DNA of 64,000 bases from Firmicutes bacterium FC7 (GTDB lineage Bacteria; Bacillota; Clostridia; Tissierellales; Tissierellaceae): assembly GCA_022760735.1 (NCBI GenBank), contig JAKELU010000006.1, positions 68,268 to 132,267 of the forward strand, in the 5' to 3' direction. Below are positions 63,807 through 64,000 of this stretch, in pieces (position 1 is the first letter of the stretch; the number at the start of each line of letters is the position of its first letter). The notes beneath the pieces were generated by a model that saw only the letters and a list, made by a program, of their open reading frames with translations, was not told the DNA's origin and searched no databases. Made by a program: the position numbers and the translations under genes.

Positions 63807-63835
63807 TTGACATTTTATTCGAATGCGTGTATATT
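63807..63835 (+). promoter_or_regulatory. Strong promoter P1, rRNA-type
   Basis: TTGACA (63807-63812) and TATATT (63830-63835) are 17 bases apart. Confidence 0.8.
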
Positions 63836-63891
63836 ATTAAAAGTAACTCAGAACAAACAAAACAAGCTTAAAAAAGAAATGAAAAAAGTTG

Positions 63892-63920
63892 TTGACAATA
63901 AGTTCTGGATTTGCTATACT
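63892..63920 (+). promoter_or_regulatory. Strong promoter P2, rRNA-type
   Basis: TTGACA (63892-63897) and TATACT (63915-63920), spacing 17. It lies 85 bases after P1, the tandem arrangement common for rRNA operons. Confidence 0.85.
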
Positions 63921-64000
63921 AAAGAAGTCGCCTCGAGAGAGGCAACAAAATGAACCATGATAATTAAACAGTGTGAGACTTTGAATAAACCAAAGTATCA
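63921..64000 (+). other. Untranslated leader, probably of an rRNA operon
   Basis: After P2 there is a GCCTC/GAGGC hairpin with GAGA loop (63930-63943), then GAACCATGATAATTAAACAG, similar to the conserved leader before 16S rRNA in Firmicutes. No protein frame with a ribosome binding site is present. The 16S gene itself would start beyond the window, so this is an inference. Confidence 0.65.

Noticed and set aside
63720..63953. 77-codon open frame on the + strand at the window edge
   Set aside because: It covers both rRNA-type promoters, has no ribosome binding site and has unlikely composition. Promoter DNA explains it better.
1..64000. Prophage, transposon, CRISPR or integrated element
   Set aside because: I found no integrase, transposase, repeat array, tRNA-flanked att site or phage structural gene. 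Composition appears even across the window.

Overview
The window is a stretch of AT-rich bacterial chromosome from a Gram-positive anaerobe of the class Clostridia, most likely near Tissierella-type lineages (inference). The basis is strong AGGAGG-type ribosome binding sites, frequent TTG/GTG starts, a class III (anaerobic) ribonucleotide reductase, many radical-SAM enzymes, DUF1540, DUF1292 and YtxH-type small proteins, a Firmicutes-style 6S RNA and an FHA-FtsW-PBP cell-wall cluster. There is no prophage, insertion sequence, CRISPR array or tRNA. Genes are dense and mostly on the + strand, and most intergenic gaps are under 200 bases.

Layout. 1-7.4 kb: an unknown protein, a DUF4153 membrane protein, msrA with a radical-SAM/SPASM gene, then nrdD-nrdG-msrC behind a promoter carrying two NrdR boxes. 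7.4-14.5 kb: transglutaminase-like protein (-), an orphan DNA methyltransferase, pepD, DUF1292, a Cof-type HAD phosphatase, a TIGR01212 radical-SAM protein and a small P-loop protein. 14.5-19.5 kb: a 51-residue DUF1540 gene (-), two pseudouridine synthases, a small MltG-like membrane protein (-) and a TGS/nucleoside-kinase gene broken by a one-base frameshift. 19.6-25.7 kb: a complete oligopeptide ABC importer (oppA-B-C-D-F) with two hairpins between oppA and oppB and a headless dodecin remnant touching the end of oppF. 25.8-34.7 kb: a class II aldolase with an MtnA-like isomerase (a 5-deoxypentose or methylthioribose disposal pair), a PNPOx-like protein, nagZ, a ROK sugar kinase, an alpha/beta hydrolase, an MFS carrier (-) and an ABC exporter.

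34.7-39.7 kb: a signalling and cell-envelope unit of polysaccharide deacetylase, PhoB-type regulator, sensor kinase, lipoprotein and small membrane protein. It sits behind a promoter with five TTGTAA-like repeats spaced about one helical turn apart. 39.7-41.6 kb (-): pspC-recX-GIY-YIG-glpP. 41.7-46.6 kb: FHA protein, FtsW/RodA, class B PBP and pepF. 46.6-51.5 kb: nadK (-), rluD, a divergent pair of unknown genes, and ftsH, which appears to start at a non-AUG codon. 51.5-54.5 kb: 6S RNA, small proteins including a YtxH/DUF948 pair, a lipid kinase and a MarR regulator.

54.5-63.7 kb: a 1,787-residue signalling protein (degenerate kinase fold, STAND-type ATPase, TPRs, GAF, GGDEF, GAF), a LacI regulator, a GDT1-family cation transporter with a cysteine-bearing C-terminal extension, an orphan NarL-type regulator and a LysR regulator (-). 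The window ends inside what looks like the tandem-promoter leader of an rRNA operon.

Themes are anaerobic nucleotide synthesis with oxidative-damage repair (nrdDG, msrA, msrC), rRNA modification and ribosome supply, peptide uptake and breakdown, and envelope signalling. The most unusual item is the giant pseudokinase-ATPase-TPR-GGDEF protein at 54543-59906. The clearest regulatory discoveries are the paired NrdR boxes and the helically phased repeats before the deacetylase/two-component unit.
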